Of a DNA stretch of 51,639 bases, positions 49,250 to 51,639 are shown piece after piece. This stretch comes from Gemmatimonadaceae bacterium (GTDB lineage: Bacteria > Gemmatimonadota > Gemmatimonadetes > Gemmatimonadales > Gemmatimonadaceae): the NCBI GenBank assembly GCA_013697785.1, contig JACCWE010000066.1:1-51639 (forward strand), in the 5' to 3' direction. Within the stretch, counting starts at the first letter, position 1. Every line of letters starts with the position of its first letter. A program made the position numbers and the translations under genes. Under the pieces are notes generated by a model. That model made no database searches. It worked only from the letters and a program-made list of their open reading frames with translations, and was not told the origin of the DNA.

Positions 49250-50128
49250 GTGCTCGACGACTCCCGCGCGCCCTCCGCTCCACCCGCCCGATCCGGCGCG
49301 CTCGCCTCCAGCGAGGCGGAGATCGTCGTGCGTCCCATCACCGCGCGACTCGAGTGCGAGGCGTGTGTCTCGCTGCAGCACGAGATCTGGGGACCGGGCC
49401 ACGGCGACGCCGTGCCATCATCGCTCCTCCAGGTCGTCCCCCGCGTCGGTGGCCTGGTCGCCGGCGCCTTCGCAGCCGATGGAGAGCTCGTCGGCTTCGT
49501 CTTCGGTCTTCCCGCGCTCGTCAACGGAACCTTCGCGCACTGGTCGCACATCCTCGGCGTTCGCGAAAGCGCTCGCAACGCGGGCGTCGGCCGAATGCTC
49601 AAGGAATTTCAGCGTGCCGAGCTCGCGAGGCGTGGAATCGGCTGCGTGTACTGGACGTACGACCCGCTCATCGCCAGGAGCGCTCATCTCAACCTGACTC
49701 TCCTCGGCGCGCGCGTCGTCGAGTACGTGCGTGACATGTACGGCACCACCACGAGCCCGCTCCACAACGGCCTCGCAACGGACCGCCTCGTCGTCGCTTG
49801 CGACACGACGCCCCCGCCCCACGTGCGCGCCGCCGCACGTGCGCAGAAATTCGCAAACTGTTCGATTCTGACGGCCGAGCCGCGCGCCGGTGATGTCCTG
49901 GCGGCTGAAGCAGATCACGCGAGGACGATACTGCTCGAGATCCCCGCCGACTTTCAGCTCCTGGCCGCCAGCGAGCCCGTGCGCGCCGCGATGTGGCACG
50001 CGGCCGCGCGCATGCACTTCGAGCGCGCGCTCTACGATGGCTACTCGGTGACGGGGTTGCACCGGGATCCGGTCGCCTCGCGCGCGTTCTACATAGTCGA
50101 GCTCGCCCCTCCGGAGGCAGCGACATGA
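49250..50128 (+). CDS. GNAT-superfamily acetyltransferase
   Basis: A 292-residue protein with a GTG start. VVRPITARLECEACVSLQHE opens a GNAT domain; LGVRESARNAGVGRMLKEFQ (near 103-122) contains the acetyl-CoA-binding R/Q-x-x-G-x-G/A loop as RNAGVG, and GCVYWTYDPLIARSAHLNL follows. It resembles the predicted GNAT family found beside amino-acid and peptide genes (COG3375-like). The C-terminal 100 residues are a second alpha/beta part of unknown role. It is coupled to the permease by ATGA, so the substrate is probably an amino acid or small peptide (inference). Confidence 0.8.
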   Translation: MLDDSRAPSAPPARSGALASSEAEIVVRPITARLECEACVSLQHEIWGPGHGDAVPSSLLQVVPRVGGLVAGAFAADGELVGFVFGLPALVNGTFAHWSHILGVRESARNAGVGRMLKEFQRAELARRGIGCVYWTYDPLIARSAHLNLTLLGARVVEYVRDMYGTTTSPLHNGLATDRLVVACDTTPPPHVRAAARAQKFANCSILTAEPRAGDVLAAEADHARTILLEIPADFQLLAASEPVRAAMWHAAARMHFERALYDGYSVTGLHRDPVASRAFYIVELAPPEAAT

Positions 50129-51531
50129 CAGCTCCCAGCGACATGCGCGAGACCGAAGCACAACCGGGGACGATTACGGAGCTTCGCCGCACACTCGGCC
50201 TTCTCGATCTCATCTTCATTGCGATCGGCACCGTGATCGGGTCGGGAATTTTCCTCGTTCCCGGCGTCGTGCTCCGCGAGACGGGAACGCAGACCGGCCC
50301 CGCGCTCCTCGTGTGGATCGCCGCAGGCATCCTCTCCTACCTCGGCGCGCTCACGTACGCCGAGATGGGCGCGATGAAGCCGGATGCGGGTGGGCTCTAC
50401 ACCTATATCCGCGACGCCTTCGGCGCGCTCCCCGCATTTCTCTACGGGTGGACGAGCTTCTTCGTGATAGCGAGCGGCTCGATCGCCACGCTCGCCGTCG
50501 CCTTCTCGGGATACTTCTCGGCCTTTCTTCCCGTGGGCGGAGTCGGCGCGCGCCTCATCTCGGTCGCCGTCATTATCATCATCGCCGCCATCAACGTTCG
50601 CGGCACGCGCAACAGCGCAACCATGCAGAACTGGACCACCGGCACCAAGGTCGCCGGGCTGCTCCTGCTCAGCGTATCGATGATCGCGCTCGGACCGACA
50701 TCGACGATCGGCTCCATCGTGAGCCGCGACGCCTGGCCCACCTCCATCACTCCGGCACTCCTGTCGGGGGTCGGTGTCGCCATGATCGGCGTGCTCTGGG
50801 CATACGAGGGGTGGCAGTACGTCACCTTCTCCGCCGGTGAGACGCGCGATCCGCAGCGCACCTTCCCGCGCGCGATCTCGATCGCGACCGCGGCGCTCGT
50901 CGCGCTCTATCTCCTGGCCAACCTCGGCTACATCGCCGCGCTCGGCCCACAGGCTGTCGCCGCGACTGATCACATCGCGGCTGACGCGGGAATTGCCGTG
51001 CTCGGCCCGGTCGCGGGGCGAATCGTCGGGCTTCTCATCCTCATCTCGATCTTCAGCGCGGCCAACGGGATCATGCTGACTGCGCCGCGCATGTACTTCG
51101 CGATGGCGCGCGACGGCGTGTTCTTCAAGCGCCTCGCGATCGTGCACCCGACGCTCGGTACCCCCGCCTTCGCGATCATCGCGATCGCGGTCTGGTCCGC
51201 GCTGCTTGCGTCGACCGGAACGTTCGAGCAGCTGCTCACCTACGTCGTCTTCACCGGCTGGATCTTCTACGGCCTCGGTGCGCTGAGCGTGTTCGTCTAC
51301 CGCCGCCGCGAGCCGAATGCGATCCGCCCCTTCCGGGTGCCCGGATATCCAGTGACGCCCGTGCTCTTCGTCGCCTCGGCGGCCGCCCTCGTGGTGAATA
51401 CGCTCGTCACGCAGCCCACGCGCGCGGCCGCTGGCGTCATCGCCGTGTTGCTCGGTACACCCGCTTTCTACGCATGGCGCGCGAGATCGCGGCGCGCCGC
51501 GCCGACTACTCCCATCGCTCCGGAGCTCTGA
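50125..51531 (+). CDS. Amino-acid permease of the APC superfamily
   Basis: A 468-residue protein with 12 hydrophobic helices. IAIGTVIGSGIFLVPG in helix 1 (residues 32-47) is the conserved unwound substrate site of APC transporters, and the cytoplasmic ETRDPQRTFPRAI loop (near 240) is the second family signature. The last loop, RREPNAIRPFRVPGYPVTP, is typical of the LAT/SteT branch. ATG 50125 overlaps the GNAT stop. It probably imports amino acids freed by the neighbouring periplasmic hydrolases. Confidence 0.9.
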   Translation: MTAPSDMRETEAQPGTITELRRTLGLLDLIFIAIGTVIGSGIFLVPGVVLRETGTQTGPALLVWIAAGILSYLGALTYAEMGAMKPDAGGLYTYIRDAFGALPAFLYGWTSFFVIASGSIATLAVAFSGYFSAFLPVGGVGARLISVAVIIIIAAINVRGTRNSATMQNWTTGTKVAGLLLLSVSMIALGPTSTIGSIVSRDAWPTSITPALLSGVGVAMIGVLWAYEGWQYVTFSAGETRDPQRTFPRAISIATAALVALYLLANLGYIAALGPQAVAATDHIAADAGIAVLGPVAGRIVGLLILISIFSAANGIMLTAPRMYFAMARDGVFFKRLAIVHPTLGTPAFAIIAIAVWSALLASTGTFEQLLTYVVFTGWIFYGLGALSVFVYRRREPNAIRPFRVPGYPVTPVLFVASAAALVVNTLVTQPTRAAAGVIAVLLGTPAFYAWRARSRRAAPTTPIAPEL

Positions 51532-51532
51532 C

Positions 51533-51639
51533 ATGCGCACGCGACTTCGCAGCTGGACGATCGCCGCTCTGGCGACAACACTCACGATCGCATGCGGCAC
51601 CGCGGCATCGAGCGTTGGGAACGGAGCGCCGAGTGCGGC
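51533..51639 (+). CDS. Start of an exported protein, probably a lipoprotein (partial)
   Basis: ATG one base after the permease stop, open to the window edge (35 residues). The N-terminus is basic (MRTRLRSW), followed by a hydrophobic Ala/Thr/Leu core and Cys in LTIACGT, a fair lipobox. The rest is outside the window. Its position makes it part of the GNAT/permease transcript. Confidence 0.7.
   Translation, partial: MRTRLRSWTIAALATTLTIACGTAASSVGNGAPSA

Overview
The window is high-GC bacterial chromosome carrying one integrated mobile element. Dense ATGA/GTGA-coupled genes, Big2-type surface lipoproteins, a Ser/Thr kinase with an N-terminal CPxCG/FCPxDG ribbon, and a diderm-style YejM homologue fit Gemmatimonadota or a related soil phylum. 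That placement is inference; no rRNA or marker gene is present.

Region A (1-2060): the start of a large Ig-like (Big2) surface lipoprotein on the minus strand, running off the left edge. Its 5' UTR has the conserved sequence and fold of a class I cyclic-di-GMP (GEMM-I) riboswitch.

Region B (2342-20602): envelope polysaccharide biosynthesis. A plus-strand pair (GT-C-like membrane protein and WecB-type epimerase) converges on a ten-gene minus-strand operon. In transcription order the operon encodes a flavin amine-oxidase/UDP-galactopyranose-mutase-like enzyme, a polysaccharide deacetylase, a glutamine-dependent asparagine synthase, a nucleotide-sugar dehydrogenase, an acyltransferase-3/SGNH fusion, a GT-C-like membrane protein, a UbiA-type phosphoribosyltransferase, a deacetylase/GT2 fusion, a YejM-like sulfatase-family membrane protein and a glycerophosphodiesterase. 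WecB plus the dehydrogenase suggest a ManNAcA-like sugar. Two fusion proteins carry domains whose catalytic residues appear to be lost.

Region C (20914-23331): a transmembrane Ser/Thr kinase and a VOC-family protein.

Region D (23391-43701): a roughly 20.3-kb integrative element in a tRNA-Cys(GCA) gene, bounded by a 40-bp direct repeat equal to the 5' half of the tRNA. The left repeat is a dead 5' half; the right one belongs to the intact tRNA, so the element replaced the 5' half and promoter rather than the usual 3' end. Left to right it holds a promoter/operator with a small HTH protein, two large phage-like virion/ejection-type proteins, small membrane and lipoprotein genes, a DNA methyltransferase with a C-terminal nuclease-like domain, a proteasome-like (Ntn) protein and three secreted proteins. 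Next comes an opposing replication/recombination operon (Fis-like HTH, PD-(D/E)XK nuclease, prim-pol/helicase, several unknowns, EndoVII-like nuclease, AlpA-like HTH). Then follow a GGTTCC iteron array with 11-12-bp spacing (candidate replication origin) and a tyrosine integrase flanked by paired arm-type repeats. No capsid, portal or large terminase gene was recognised. The element is therefore a candidate phage satellite or phage-plasmid-like island rather than a complete prophage.

Region E (43749-51639): a cell-wall/peptide utilisation cluster: a beta-lactamase-fold/VanX fusion, a second beta-lactamase-fold hydrolase with a membrane tail, an FCD-type GntR regulator, a GNAT acetyltransferase, an APC amino-acid permease and the start of an exported protein. 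GTATAC-centred palindromes in both promoter regions are likely GntR operators.
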